Below the pieces are notes generated by a model. It saw nothing but the letters and a program-made list of their open reading frames with translations, did not search any database and was not told the origin of the DNA. The position numbers and the translations under genes were made by a program. A DNA stretch of 64,000 nt from Halomonas ventosae (GTDB lineage: Bacteria; Pseudomonadota; Gammaproteobacteria; Pseudomonadales; Halomonadaceae): positions 1 through 64,000 of the forward strand of contig NZ_SNWH01000014.1 of the NCBI RefSeq assembly GCF_004361885.1. Reading direction: 5' to 3'. Below, piece by piece: positions 42,360 through 52,124 of this stretch; position 1 is the first letter of the stretch, and every line of letters begins with the position of its first letter.

Positions 42360-43064
42360 ATGATCGATCTGCATGGCTACGGCCCGCGCCTGTTCGAGGG
42401 TGCTATGGTCACCATCGAGCTGGGCATACTCTCGCTGATCCTTTCGGTGGTGCTGGGGCTTCTGACCGCCAGCGCCAAGATGTCGCGCAGCTGGATCCTG
42501 CACCACATCGGCACCCTCTACACCACCCTCATCCGCGGCGTTCCTGACCTGGTGCTGATGATGCTGCTGTTCTTCGGTGGCCAGATCGGCATCAACATGA
42601 TCACCGACCAGCTCTACGAACACTTCGGCTGGGACATCTTCATCAATGTCAACGAGTTCGTCGCCGGCGTGGTCACCATCGGCCTGATCTTCGGTGCCTA
42701 CATGGGCGAGACCTTCCGCGGCGCCTTCCTGGCCGTGGACAGCGGCCAGATCGAGGCCGGCCGTGCCTACGGCATGAGCCACTGGCTGGTATTCCGCCGC
42801 ATCCGCTTCCCGCAGATGATGCGCCACGCCATCCCGGGCCTTTCCAACAACTGGATGGTGCTGCTCAAGACCACCGCCCTGGTCTCGGTGATCGGGCTCA
42901 GCGATATGGTCCGGGTAGCGGCAGAGGCCTCCAAGGCCACCCGTGAGCCCTTCACCTTCATGCTCATCGTCGCCGCCATCTATCTGCTGATCGCCACGCT
43001 CTCGGAGTGGGGCTTCGCACGGCTGCAGAAACGCTATGACGTCGGCTACCGGGAGGCAGACTGA
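42360..43064 (+). CDS. aotQ: Basic amino acid ABC transporter permease (HisQ/AotQ type)
   Basis: A 234-residue permease with about five helices and the coupling loop EAGRAYGMSHWLVFRRIRFPQMMRHA. The GARTQ-type family motif YTTLIRGVPDLVLMMLLFFGG is near residue 55. ATG at 42360 follows GAGGAGGCTTCC. The stop overlaps the next permease start. Confidence 0.9.
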   Translation: MIDLHGYGPRLFEGAMVTIELGILSLILSVVLGLLTASAKMSRSWILHHIGTLYTTLIRGVPDLVLMMLLFFGGQIGINMITDQLYEHFGWDIFINVNEFVAGVVTIGLIFGAYMGETFRGAFLAVDSGQIEAGRAYGMSHWLVFRRIRFPQMMRHAIPGLSNNWMVLLKTTALVSVIGLSDMVRVAAEASKATREPFTFMLIVAAIYLLIATLSEWGFARLQKRYDVGYREAD

Positions 43065-43795
43065 TGGACACCCTGATGACCTGGCTTGAGGCCCAGCTCG
43101 CCGACAACAGCATTTTTACCCTGCAGACCTTCGGCTACTATGGCGAGGGGCTGATCACCACCGTGCAGCTGGTGTCCCTGTCGCTGATCATCGGCCTGGT
43201 GCTGGCGGTACCGCTGGCCATCGGCCGCGGCTCGCCACATCGCTGGATCAGCCTGCCGATCTTTCTCTACTGCTATGTGTTCCGCGGCACGCCGCTGCTG
43301 GTCCAGCTCTACCTGATCTACTATGGCGTGGTGTTCATCGAGGGGATCCAGGAAACCTGGCTATGGGTGATTCTCGAGAAACCCTTTGTACCGGCGCTGA
43401 TCGCCTTCACCCTCAATACCGCGGCCTACACCGCCGAGATCTTCCGCGGTGCCATCAAGTCCACGCCGCGCGGCGAGATCGAGGCGGCGCGCGCCTACGG
43501 CATGTCCCGGGGGTTGATGCTGCGACGCATCGTGCTGCCCAGCGCCTTCCGTCGCGCCCTGCCGGCTTACGGCAACGAGGTGATCTTCATGCTGCATGCC
43601 AGCGCCATCGCCAGCGTGGTCACCATCATGGACCTGACCGGGGCCGCCCGCTTCGTGTATGCCCGCTACTACGCACCCTTCGAGGCCTTCCTGTTCGTGG
43701 CGGCCATCTACCTCTGCCTGACCTTCGCCATCCTCTACCTGTTTCGCTACCTGGAACGGCGCCTGCTGGCGCACCTCAAGCCGGCCAGCGGCTGA
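43064..43795 (+). CDS. aotM: Basic amino acid ABC transporter permease (HisM/AotM type)
   Basis: A 243-residue permease, partner of the preceding one. Landmarks are FLYCYVFRGTPLLVQLYLIYYG near residue 70 and coupling loop EAARAYGMSRGLMLRRIVLPSAFRRALPAYGNEV. Its ATG overlaps the preceding TGA. The two unlike permeases form the channel, as in HisQM. Confidence 0.91.
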   Translation: MDTLMTWLEAQLADNSIFTLQTFGYYGEGLITTVQLVSLSLIIGLVLAVPLAIGRGSPHRWISLPIFLYCYVFRGTPLLVQLYLIYYGVVFIEGIQETWLWVILEKPFVPALIAFTLNTAAYTAEIFRGAIKSTPRGEIEAARAYGMSRGLMLRRIVLPSAFRRALPAYGNEVIFMLHASAIASVVTIMDLTGAARFVYARYYAPFEAFLFVAAIYLCLTFAILYLFRYLERRLLAHLKPASG

Positions 43796-43941
43796 CCGAC
43801 GACCACAAGGAGCGTAAGACAAGCGTTGGGAACCGCCGTTTGATAGCGACCGGCTGCCCCTTCCGACGACCCCGGACATCCGCTACCGTGGTCAGGTCGT
43901 CACCCACGAGGTGATATCCCCAACCACACGGGAAGACCCCC

Positions 43942-44709
43942 ATGAAACTACACAAGATCCTGAGCCTCGGCCTGTTCGGCGTCGCCCTGGTGGCCGGCAG
44001 CGCGAGTGCCGAGGTACGCGACATTCGTATCGGTGTCGATGTGCCCTACGAGCCCATGGAATATCGCACCCCCGAGGGTGAGCTGACCGGCTTCGACATC
44101 GACCTGGGCAACGCCCTGTGTGCCGAGATCGGCATCCAGTGCGAATGGGTCGTGCAGGGCTGGGACGGCATCATCCCCGGCCTACAGGCGCGCAAGTACG
44201 ACGCCATCATGTCGTCGATGACCATCAACGAGCAGCGTCGTGAGCAGGTGCTGTTCTCCGACCCCTACCTCACCCCGCCCTCGGCCTGGTTCGCCCCCAG
44301 CGACATCGAGATCGGCACCCCGTCCAAGAAGACCCTCGAGGGCCTCACCGTTGGCGTGCAGCGCGGCACCCTGCAGGACAACTACGTGACCGACCTGTAC
44401 GGCGACGTGGCCGACGTCAACCGCTACGCCACCGCCGATGACATGGTGTTGGACATGGACTCGGGGCGCCTCGACGCGGTGTTCCTCGACTTCCCGATCG
44501 GCAAGTCCACCCTGCTCGACAGCGAGGCAGGCGACTACAAGATCGTCGGCGAGAAGATCACCGAGCCCCAGGAATACTTTGGAGAAGGCTTCGGCATCGC
44601 CTTCCGCCAGCGTGACCAGGAACTGGCCGAGGCCTTCAATGAGGCCCTGGCGACGCTGAAGGAGAACGGCACCTACGACGAGATTCACGCCAAGTATTTT
44701 GGTGAATAA
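43942..44709 (+). CDS. aotJ: Basic amino acid ABC transporter substrate-binding protein
   Basis: Periplasmic receptor of 255 residues with signal peptide ending AGSASA-EV near residue 23. The LAO/HisJ-type pattern is clear: IRIGVDVPYEPMEYRTPEGELTGFDIDLGNALCAEIGIQCEWVVQGWDGIIPGLQARKYDAIMSSMTI. Lysine, arginine, ornithine or histidine are the expected ligands; arginine or ornithine is favoured by the neighbouring astE. The last codons (KYFGE and stop) are the first copy of a 16-bp tandem repeat. Confidence 0.9.
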   Translation: MKLHKILSLGLFGVALVAGSASAEVRDIRIGVDVPYEPMEYRTPEGELTGFDIDLGNALCAEIGIQCEWVVQGWDGIIPGLQARKYDAIMSSMTINEQRREQVLFSDPYLTPPSAWFAPSDIEIGTPSKKTLEGLTVGVQRGTLQDNYVTDLYGDVADVNRYATADDMVLDMDSGRLDAVFLDFPIGKSTLLDSEAGDYKIVGEKITEPQEYFGEGFGIAFRQRDQELAEAFNEALATLKENGTYDEIHAKYFGE

Positions 44710-44739
44710 GTACTTTGGTGAATAAGTACTTTGGTGAAT
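44692..44739. repeat. Three tandem 16-bp repeats across the aotJ stop codon
   Basis: Unit AAGTACTTTGGTGAAT occurs three times head-to-tail; the first copy differs by one base (T for C) and lies within the coding end of aotJ. Each unit followed by AA makes a TAA stop. Because 16 is not a multiple of 3, the copies fall in different frames. It looks like a recent slippage duplication of the gene end. Confidence 0.9.
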
Positions 44740-44861
44740 AACGACGCTGACGAATGCCCGCATCCTCTGCTGTTTAAGCATGCGTGCCACAACAAGGAGT
44801 TGGCGCGGGGAAAACAAACGCCTAACCTGTGCGGATTCATGAAGACTCAGCGGGGACGTCG

Positions 44862-45815
44862 ATGATTCGCACTTTTCAGCTCCACCACCACACCATTCAT
44901 GAGGCCAAACCGGACGGGCGCTCGCTGACCGAGCGCCTCGCCGATGCGACCTGGATCGACGCCCACGAGCTGGACGAAGAAGAGCGGGAACGGCTCAACG
45001 CCTTTCTCGCCGACGAACTGCCGGCCAACGACGACGTCGAGGAGATCGAATCCTCGGCGCGCTACTTCGTCGATGCCGACGGCATCCACGTGCATTCCCT
45101 GTTCCTGTCGTATAGCGAGGGACGCCACGGCAACACCACCGTGGCCTTCATCCTGCAGCCCCAGCGGCTGATCACCTTCCGCGATACCGAGATCGCCGAT
45201 TTCCGCCTGCTGCGCCTGCGCGCGCGCAGCGGCCAGGTGGAGACCACCTCCGCCCAGTCACTGATGCTGACGATCTTCGAACAGAAGGTGGAGAATCTCG
45301 CCGATACCCTCGAGGACATCCATCGCAAGCTCGAGCACGTCAGCCACATGGTGCTCGAGCAGGAGGATGCCGACCTCGAGGAGGCCATCGACCAGCTGGC
45401 GAAGCTCGAGGACAGCAACGGCAAGATCCGGCTCTGCCTCATGGACACCCAGCGCTCGATGCTCTTTCTCATCCGCCACCTACGCGATGAAACCGAGCTG
45501 CGGGAGACCGCCCGCGAGGTGATGAGCGACGTCGAGACCCTGATGACGCACACCTCCTTCCTGTTCGATAAGATCAACTTCCTGATGGACTCGACCCAGG
45601 GGTTTATCAACATCCAGCAGAACCAGATCATCAAGATCTTCTCGATCGCGGCCGTGGTCTTTCTGCCGCCGACCCTGGTGGCCAGCATCTATGGCATGAA
45701 CTTCGAGGTGATGCCCGAGCTCTCCTGGCCCTTCGGCTATCCATTCGCGCTGGGGCTGATGGTGGTGGCTGGGGTCTCTCCCTACCTCTACTTCAAGCAC
45801 AAGAACTGGCTCTAG
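44862..45815 (+). CDS. corA: Magnesium transporter CorA
   Basis: Pentameric Mg2+/Co2+/Ni2+ channel, 317 residues (E. coli 316). The large cytosolic N-terminal domain has the conserved RLCLMDTQRSMLFLIRH. The end has two helices with IIKIFSIAAVVFLPPTLVASIYGMNFEVMPEL; the GMN selectivity motif is near residue 282. It ends KHKNWL as in enteric CorA. The start at 44862 gives a good alignment; the frame begins 11 codons earlier. Its stop shares CTAG with the convergent purK stop. Confidence 0.95.
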   Translation: MIRTFQLHHHTIHEAKPDGRSLTERLADATWIDAHELDEEERERLNAFLADELPANDDVEEIESSARYFVDADGIHVHSLFLSYSEGRHGNTTVAFILQPQRLITFRDTEIADFRLLRLRARSGQVETTSAQSLMLTIFEQKVENLADTLEDIHRKLEHVSHMVLEQEDADLEEAIDQLAKLEDSNGKIRLCLMDTQRSMLFLIRHLRDETELRETAREVMSDVETLMTHTSFLFDKINFLMDSTQGFINIQQNQIIKIFSIAAVVFLPPTLVASIYGMNFEVMPELSWPFGYPFALGLMVVAGVSPYLYFKHKNWL

Positions 45816-46939
45816 GAGCCTGACTCCTCAAAGCTGAAGCGGGGCGCGGGGGCGTCCGGCAGCAGGGCCGCACAGGCGCGCACCCGCTCCAGCAGCTCGG
45901 CGTGGGTGGGGGCGAGCAGGTTGACGTGACCGAGCTTGCGGCCGGCTCGCTCGCGCTTGTCGTAGCGATGCAGGTGGGCGTCCGGCAGGGCCAGGACCTC
46001 GGCCGCCTCGCCCTCGCGGCCGATCATGTTGACCATGCAGGTCGGCATGCGCGCCGAGGTGTCGCCCAGCGGCAGGCCCTGGATGGCGCGCAGGTGGTTC
46101 TCGAACTGGCTGGTCACCGCGCCATCGATTGTCCAGTGGCCGGAGTTGTGCACACGGGGGGCCATCTCGTTGGCCAGCAGGCTGCCATCGGCGCACTGGA
46201 AGAGCTCCAGGGTCAGCACGCCCACATAGTCGAGCGCGTCGAGCAGGGCACGGATGTAGCCATCGGCGATCTGCTCGACCTGCTCGTCCAGGTCCGGCAG
46301 GGGCGCGATGGAGTAGCGCAGGATGCCGTCCACGTGCTGGTTCTCGGCCATGGGATAGAAGGCCACCTCGCCGTCACGACCGCGCGCGGCGATGATCGAC
46401 ACCTCGCGCACGAAGTCGACGAAGGCCTCCACGACCAGCCGCGGGTGGTTGATCGCGCGCCACGCCTCGTGGGCTTCGGCCGAATTCTTGAGTACCGCCT
46501 GGCCCTTGCCGTCATAGCCCTCGGTGAGCGACTTCGCCACTACCGGGCAGCCCAGCTCGCGGGCCGCGGCCTCCAGCTCGTCGGCGCTTTCCACCAGGCG
46601 GTAGGCCGGGGTGGGAATGCCCAAGCGATCGAACAGCGCCTTCTCCTCGGCGCGATTCTGACAGATGCGGATCGCTCGGCTTCCGGGATAGACCGGCCGG
46701 TGCTCCTCGATGGCCTGCACCAGCGAGACCGGCAGGTGCTCGAACTCGTAGGTGACCAGATCGACCTTCGCCAGGAAGGCGTCGAGCAGAGGCTGCTGGT
46801 CCGTGTACACCATCACATCGCCGATGCCGGCGCTGGGATGGCCGGTGGTATCGAGAAAGGTGAAACGGTTGGCCAGCGGGTAGCCGGAGAGGGCCAGCAT
46901 GCGGCCGAGCTGACCGGCACCGAGGACGCCGATATTCAT
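45812..46939 (-). CDS. purK: N5-carboxyaminoimidazole ribonucleotide synthase
   Basis: ATP-grasp enzyme that converts AIR, bicarbonate and ATP to N5-CAIR in purine synthesis, 375 residues. N-terminal IGVLGAGQLGRMLALSGYPL, ATP-grasp core with VAKSLTEGYDGKGQAVL near residue 140 and EMAPRVHNSGHWTIDGA near 265. The start at 46939 (MNIGVLG) follows AAGGAGCCCACC. purE lies 28 bases upstream on the same strand. Confidence 0.95.
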   Translation of the reverse strand: MNIGVLGAGQLGRMLALSGYPLANRFTFLDTTGHPSAGIGDVMVYTDQQPLLDAFLAKVDLVTYEFEHLPVSLVQAIEEHRPVYPGSRAIRICQNRAEEKALFDRLGIPTPAYRLVESADELEAAARELGCPVVAKSLTEGYDGKGQAVLKNSAEAHEAWRAINHPRLVVEAFVDFVREVSIIAARGRDGEVAFYPMAENQHVDGILRYSIAPLPDLDEQVEQIADGYIRALLDALDYVGVLTLELFQCADGSLLANEMAPRVHNSGHWTIDGAVTSQFENHLRAIQGLPLGDTSARMPTCMVNMIGREGEAAEVLALPDAHLHRYDKRERAGRKLGHVNLLAPTHAELLERVRACAALLPDAPAPRFSFEESGS

Positions 46940-46967
46940 GGTGGGCTCCTTCATTTATCTCGCTGGA

Positions 46968-47477
46968 TCAGACGTCGGGACGCGGATCAGGATGGTCGAG
47001 CACACTACGGGTCTGTTCGGCGCGGAATGCCTCCACGGCGGCGCGCACGGTTGCATCCTGCAGGCCAACGATCTGCGCGGCCATCAGCCCCGCATTGGTG
47101 GCGCCGGCCTTGCCGATGGCGAGCGTCCCCACGGCGATGCCGCCGGGCATCTGCACAATGGAGAGCAGCGAATCCAGGCCATTGAGCGCCCGGGACTCCA
47201 CCGGCACGCCGAGCACCGGCAGCGCGGTCTGCGAGGCCACCATGCCCGGCAGATGGGCGGCCCCGCCGGCGCCGGCGATGATCACCGACAGGCCCCGCTC
47301 GGCCGCGCCCTTGGCGTAGTCGAAGAGCAGGTCGGGGGTGCGGTGGGCGGAAACCACCCGGCTCTCGCAGGACACGCCCAGCCGCTCGAGCATCGCCACC
47401 GCATGCTCCATCACCGGCCAGTCGGACGTCGACCCCATGATCACGCCAACCCTCGGCGCCTGTGTATCGGACTGCAT
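46968..47477 (-). CDS. purE: N5-carboxyaminoimidazole ribonucleotide mutase
   Basis: Class I PurE, 169 residues, which isomerises N5-CAIR to CAIR. The signature [16 protein letters not shown] is near residue 12, SAHRTPD near 44 and [12 protein letters not shown] near 70, including the catalytic His. Forms an operon with purK. Confidence 0.96.
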   Translation of the reverse strand: MQSDTQAPRVGVIMGSTSDWPVMEHAVAMLERLGVSCESRVVSAHRTPDLLFDYAKGAAERGLSVIIAGAGGAAHLPGMVASQTALPVLGVPVESRALNGLDSLLSIVQMPGGIAVGTLAIGKAGATNAGLMAAQIVGLQDATVRAAVEAFRAEQTRSVLDHPDPRPDV

Positions 47478-47622
47478 GGCCTGCTCCTCGGCAACTGCCT
47501 CAGTACGGTAGGTAAAGAGTGCGGAAAGGAAAGCCGCACATTCTAAAGCTGCGGACCTGCACCGTCATCCCTATCCCCATCTCGAGGCCACGAGACATTG
47601 GACGATCAATCCTGCCTCTCGA

Positions 47623-48513
47623 CTAGGTTAGCCATAGCCCCGATGCCAGCAGTACCAGCGTGGCCAGTAACGTGGCCACATTGACGGCCAGCACACTGAG
47701 CAGCAAGGCGGGATTCTCCAGCGCCTCGGACAGCCGGCGAACGACCCAGTAAGCGGCGGGCGCTGGCAGCCAGGCCAGCCAGACGCCGGCCGGCAAGACG
47801 CCACTGATCTGCCCCAGGGCAATCATCGCATAGGCACCCAGCAGCAACACCTTCACGACTCTCGAGGCACCGCGGAGACCCAGCACGATGGGCAGATGAC
47901 GCCGACCGATGCGTCGGTCGGCATCCACATCGGGGAACTGATTGAGTAACAGCAGCTCACTAACCAGCAACAAAGACACCCCCGAGACGATCAGTGATGC
48001 CGCGTCGATCCGCCCGCCCAGTGCCACCAGCGTGCCCAGCACCATCACCGGGCCAAAACCCAGTCCCGGCGCCAGCAGACACAACCAGGGCATGCGGGTG
48101 ATCCAGCGGGTATAGGCCACCACCAGGCCAACCCCACCCAGCCCAATGACCAACATCGGTAAGCCGCGCCACCACAGGAAATAGCCGCCGATGATGATAA
48201 CGCCCATCAGCGCCAGCAAGGCGGCAAACCGCACCAAGGGGGCGGCCGAGGGCGTCTCGGGCAAGGCCCCGCTTCCCCCGGAAAAGGGGGTACGCAGGGT
48301 CATCAGGTCGAGTCTCGAGTGGAAATCCTCGTATTCGTTGAGCAGGTTTACCGCGGCATGGGCGAGCACGCCACCGACCAGCACCAGCACGATATCAATC
48401 GCGCAAAGCGTCACCGGTTGAAGGGCCACAAGGCCCAGCCCCAGCAGCACGCAAAGGGGGGCCAGCACCAGGAAATTGGGACGAGCGGCTCTTGCGATGG
48501 TACTGGTCGACAT
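47623..48513 (-). CDS. UbiA-family prenyltransferase (MenA-like)
   Basis: A 296-residue membrane protein with about eight helices. The two aspartate-rich prenyl-diphosphate motifs are NLLNEYEDFHSRLDL near residue 60 (NxxxD/ExxxxxD type) and NQFPDVDADRRIGRRHLPIVLG near residue 195. This pattern is closest to MenA (DHNA prenyltransferase) and related enzymes. No other men genes are nearby, so quinone type is not certain. The start at 48513 lies after a GGGGCCTC stretch. Confidence 0.82.
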   Translation of the reverse strand: MSTSTIARAARPNFLVLAPLCVLLGLGLVALQPVTLCAIDIVLVLVGGVLAHAAVNLLNEYEDFHSRLDLMTLRTPFSGGSGALPETPSAAPLVRFAALLALMGVIIIGGYFLWWRGLPMLVIGLGGVGLVVAYTRWITRMPWLCLLAPGLGFGPVMVLGTLVALGGRIDAASLIVSGVSLLLVSELLLLNQFPDVDADRRIGRRHLPIVLGLRGASRVVKVLLLGAYAMIALGQISGVLPAGVWLAWLPAPAAYWVVRRLSEALENPALLLSVLAVNVATLLATLVLLASGLWLT

Positions 48514-48607
48514 GAGGCCCCTGCACTGCAAGAAGATCACTGACCGGAACGTATGTGTCTGCCAGGGATACACCGGCAGTGGCGAAGCCCCGGGGCAAAA
48601 CCCGGCC

Positions 48608-50620
48608 TCAACTAGCCCCGATGGCCTGCGACTCTCGTCGGCTGGCCAGCCAGTTGCCGGCCAGCCCCAGCACCATCACCGCCACCCCCGCCATCTCTAC
48701 CACCAGGCTGGGGTAGAAGGCCGCGGCGATCGCCGGCAGCAGCACCAGGCGAATCGGCCAGGACATCCGGGTGAACAAAAACCCTTCCAAGGCGGCGGCG
48801 AAAGCCCCCAGGGCCAGGAAACCGATGAAGGCGGTCCATACCAGCACCGGCAGCGGCCCGCCCATGATGATCTCCGGGTTGTAAACCATGAACAGCGGGA
48901 TCAGGTAGAGTCCCTTGGCGAACTTCCAGGCCTGGAAGCCGGTATCCATGGGCTTGGCCCCGGCGATCGCGGCGCCTGCGAAGCCGGCAAGCGCGATGGG
49001 TGGCGTGACATTGGAATCCTGGGAATACCAGAACACCACCAGGTGGGCAATCAGCAGCGGCACGCCGAACTCGGCGGTCAACGCCGGGCCCACCAGCACG
49101 ATCAGCACGATGTAGCTGGCGGTGACCGGCAGCCCCATGCCCAGCACCAGGCTGGCCAGCAGCACCATCACCAGCGCCAGCAGCAGGTTGCCGCCGGAGA
49201 AGGCCATCATCATCGAGGAGAACTTCAGTCCCAGCCCGGTCAGGCCCACCACGCCGACGATCACGCCGGCCACGGCACAGGCCATGGACACGGCCACGGC
49301 ATTGCGCGCGCCCAGCTCCAGGCCGCCGACCAGCTTGACCAGCCCGGCTTTCAGCGCTTCGCGCAGGGTCTCTGCGGTCACCCTCTGGCCCTCGCGCGGG
49401 GCGATGAACAGGAACCACACCGCGAAGCGCATCACCGCCACCGCCAGCATGGTGAGGATGGCGTAGTAGCCCACCCGCATCGGCGACATGTTCATCACCA
49501 GCAGCCACACCAGCACCAGCAGCGGCAGCAGGAAGTGCCAGCCGGCCCCCATCACGTCGCGCATCTGCGGAAGTTCCGAGCGCGCCATGCCCTGCATGCC
49601 CTGCTTCAGGGCGATGATATGCACGAAGAGGTAGACGGTGGCGAAGTACATGACCGCCGGCAGGATGCTCACCTTGACCACCTCGAGGTAGGGCATCCGC
49701 GTGTACTCGGCGATCAGGAAGGCCCCCGCGCCCATCAACGGCGGCATGATCTGCCCGCCGGTGGAAGCCGCCGCCTCGATGCCCCCGGCCTGGGCCGGCT
49801 TGAAGCCCAGGCGCTTCATCAGCGGGATGGTGAAGGCCCCGGTGGTCACCACGTTGGCGATGGCACTGCCGGAGATCGAGCCCATGCCGGCCGAGGCGAT
49901 CACCGCCGCCTTGGCCGGCCCGCCGCGCTGGCGGCCGGTGGCAGCATAGGCCAGGTCGATGAAGAACTTGCCGGCGCCGGTGATCTCCAGGAAGGCACCG
50001 AACAGCACGAAGATGAAGATATAGGTGGCGGCTACCCCCATGGGCAGGCCGAAGATGCCCTCCTGGCCCAGGTAGAGCTGGCCCACCAGGCGGTCCAGGT
50101 TGTAGCCGCGGTGCTCGAGGATGCCAGGCAGGAACTGGCCGAGCCACGGCAGCTCGCCGCGCGGGCCGGCGAAGGCGTAGAGGATGGCGACCAGGCCGAT
50201 GATGGTCATGCCCAGGCCCACCGCCCGGCGCGCCGCTTCCAGCACGGTGACGGTGGCAATGCAGCCGACCACGATGTCCGTCTGGCTCCAGAAGCCGGCA
50301 CGGTTGATGATCTCGTCGAGGAACAGCACCAGGTAGCCCCCGGTGACCAGCGCCCCGGCGAGGAAGACCGTGTCGATGAGGCCACTGATTGGGCCGCGAT
50401 CATGTTTAGGGCCCAGCAGCGGGAACATCAAAAAGACCAGCATCATGATCAGCATCAGGTGGATGCTGCGCTGGTAGAAGAGCCCCAGCGGCTGGATGCC
50501 GGCGGAGTAGAGCTGGAACAGTGACAGTCCCACCGCCACCAGGGTAATCAGCCACAACACCGGACGGGAATGGTTCGCCTGGCTGCCGGGAATGATCGGG
50601 GAGGTACCCGAATCGCTCAT
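48608..50620 (-). CDS. TAXI-TRAP transporter fused permease (second system)
   Basis: A 670-residue fused small/large TRAP permease. DctM landmarks include GSISGSAIANVVTTGAFTIPLMKRLGF and GLGLKFSSMMMAFSGGNLLLALVMVLLASLVLGMGLPVTASYIV. Unlike the first system it has no DUF3394 tail, and it is about 200 residues shorter. It is last in the operon binding protein, DUF1850, permease. ATG at 50620 follows GCGAGAGAATCACG. Confidence 0.9.
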   Translation of the reverse strand: MSDSGTSPIIPGSQANHSRPVLWLITLVAVGLSLFQLYSAGIQPLGLFYQRSIHLMLIMMLVFLMFPLLGPKHDRGPISGLIDTVFLAGALVTGGYLVLFLDEIINRAGFWSQTDIVVGCIATVTVLEAARRAVGLGMTIIGLVAILYAFAGPRGELPWLGQFLPGILEHRGYNLDRLVGQLYLGQEGIFGLPMGVAATYIFIFVLFGAFLEITGAGKFFIDLAYAATGRQRGGPAKAAVIASAGMGSISGSAIANVVTTGAFTIPLMKRLGFKPAQAGGIEAAASTGGQIMPPLMGAGAFLIAEYTRMPYLEVVKVSILPAVMYFATVYLFVHIIALKQGMQGMARSELPQMRDVMGAGWHFLLPLLVLVWLLVMNMSPMRVGYYAILTMLAVAVMRFAVWFLFIAPREGQRVTAETLREALKAGLVKLVGGLELGARNAVAVSMACAVAGVIVGVVGLTGLGLKFSSMMMAFSGGNLLLALVMVLLASLVLGMGLPVTASYIVLIVLVGPALTAEFGVPLLIAHLVVFWYSQDSNVTPPIALAGFAGAAIAGAKPMDTGFQAWKFAKGLYLIPLFMVYNPEIIMGGPLPVLVWTAFIGFLALGAFAAALEGFLFTRMSWPIRLVLLPAIAAAFYPSLVVEMAGVAVMVLGLAGNWLASRRESQAIGAS

Positions 50621-50638
50621 CGTGATTCTCTCGCAGGG

Positions 50639-51160
50639 TTATGGTTCAGTTGAAGGGGACTGTTCGCCGGGCAAGGTCAAACGCACCGTCACACGTCGGT
50701 TCTCAGCCAGCTGGCTCAAGCTGATCCGGGTGCCGTCGATCACCAGGCGATGGTTGACGCGCATGGCCCCGACTCGCAGCCGATAAGCGTTGCCCGGCAC
50801 GGGTTCGTCGATATCCTCGATCCAGTAGCCGCCCTCACCATCGGAGACCTGGCGGCCACGCCCGGGGATATGATCCAGCCCCGCCGCGAAGTCGGGCAAG
50901 TGGCTACGCACCAGCACCATGCGCCCCTCACGATGGCGATAGCAGTCCAGTACCGCGAACCCCTCGACCGAGTGGTTCCACTCCAGGCACCAGCCCTGCC
51001 CCTCGGGCATTGGCAGACTCACCAGGCGCTCGCCCTCGGCGTCCAGCACTTCCAGCCGGGCCGCCTCCTGGCCTGCCGCCGGGCCGGCCAGGACGAGACC
51101 CACACACAGCAGCAGGGCGGGCAGCCAGGCCCGCCCTGCCTTCAGGCGCGAGTCACCCAT
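50639..51160 (-). CDS. DUF1850-family exported protein
   Basis: A 173-residue protein with signal peptide (hydrophobic segment LPALLLCVGLVLAGPAAG near residue 15) and a single DUF1850 domain. Landmarks are WCLEWNHSVEGFAVLDCYRHREG and PDFAAGLDHIPGRGRQV. DUF1850 proteins are recurrent partners of TAXI-TRAP systems; their role is unknown. The start at 51160 follows CCCTGAGGCG and is 4 bases after the stop of the binding protein. Longer starts exist but would overlap that gene. Confidence 0.82.
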   Translation of the reverse strand: MGDSRLKAGRAWLPALLLCVGLVLAGPAAGQEAARLEVLDAEGERLVSLPMPEGQGWCLEWNHSVEGFAVLDCYRHREGRMVLVRSHLPDFAAGLDHIPGRGRQVSDGEGGYWIEDIDEPVPGNAYRLRVGAMRVNHRLVIDGTRISLSQLAENRRVTVRLTLPGEQSPSTEP

Positions 51161-51164
51161 CGCC

Positions 51165-52124
51165 TCAGGGGCGCTGGTGATCCTGGACATCGGCACCCAC
51201 TTCCTTGTAGTAACGCAGCGCCCCCGGATGGAAGGGGATCGGCGTCGACTCCACGCTGAATTCCACGGTAGTGTCGTTAGCCGCTGGATGGATGGCGATC
51301 AGCTCGTCAGTGTACTCGAAGAGCACCTTGGTAATCTGATAGGCCAGCTCCTCGTCCATGGCGCTGTTGACTACTAGCACGTTGGGGATGCCGATGGTTT
51401 GTACCGCATCGTCCATGCCCTCGTAGAGACTGGCCTTGAGGGTATAGGCGGCGAACACCGGCTCGGCGGCCTTGGCCTTAGCCACCTCCTCGTCGGTCAG
51501 GCCGACCAGGCGGATGTTGCGGGTGGTGGCGAGGTTCATGATCGAGCTGGTGGGCGGACCCACACTCCAGAAGCCGGCGTCGATATCGCCGTCGCGAATG
51601 GCGTCGGCGGTCTCGTTGAAGTTCAGTCGCCGCGGGTCGAAGTCGTCATAGGTGATGCCGTTGGCCTCGAGCAACGCGCGGGCGTTGAGTTCGGTACCGC
51701 TGCCTGGCGCGCCCACCGAGACCGTCTTGCCCTCGAGGTCGGAGAGCGACTCGATGCCGGAATCGGCCAGGGTAACGATCTGCACGGCGTTGGGGTAGAG
51801 AGAAGCGAGTGCACGGATGTTCTCCAGCTGGCGTCCCTCGAAGTCACCGGTGCCATGATAAGCTTGGTAGACGGTATCGGCCAGCGCCAGGGCGAGGTCG
51901 GAGTCGCCGCGCCATATCAGCCCCATGTTCTCCACGGAGGCACCGGTGACCTCGGCCACGGCGTCGTAACCTTCGATGTGATTGCCGATCAGCTCGGCCA
52001 GGCCACCCCCGTAGGGATAATAGGTACCGCCGGTACCGCCGGTGGCGACGGAGAGTTGCTCGGCAGCAGCCAGAGGGGCCGTCGCGATCAGCGAGGCGGC
52101 GACGGCATACTTGATGACTTTCAT
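51165..52124 (-). CDS. TAXI-family TRAP solute-binding protein (second system)
   Basis: A 319-residue periplasmic receptor. Signal peptide ends PLAAA-EQ near residue 21, and the mature protein begins with the TAXI motif LSVATGGTGGTYYPYGGGLAE. ALADTVYQAYHGTGDFEG and SVGAPGSGTELNARALLEANG follow. First gene of the second TAXI operon. Substrate is not determined; lhgO lying upstream on the same strand hints at a C5 dicarboxylate. Confidence 0.9.
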   Translation of the reverse strand: MKVIKYAVAASLIATAPLAAAEQLSVATGGTGGTYYPYGGGLAELIGNHIEGYDAVAEVTGASVENMGLIWRGDSDLALALADTVYQAYHGTGDFEGRQLENIRALASLYPNAVQIVTLADSGIESLSDLEGKTVSVGAPGSGTELNARALLEANGITYDDFDPRRLNFNETADAIRDGDIDAGFWSVGPPTSSIMNLATTRNIRLVGLTDEEVAKAKAAEPVFAAYTLKASLYEGMDDAVQTIGIPNVLVVNSAMDEELAYQITKVLFEYTDELIAIHPAANDTTVEFSVESTPIPFHPGALRYYKEVGADVQDHQRP

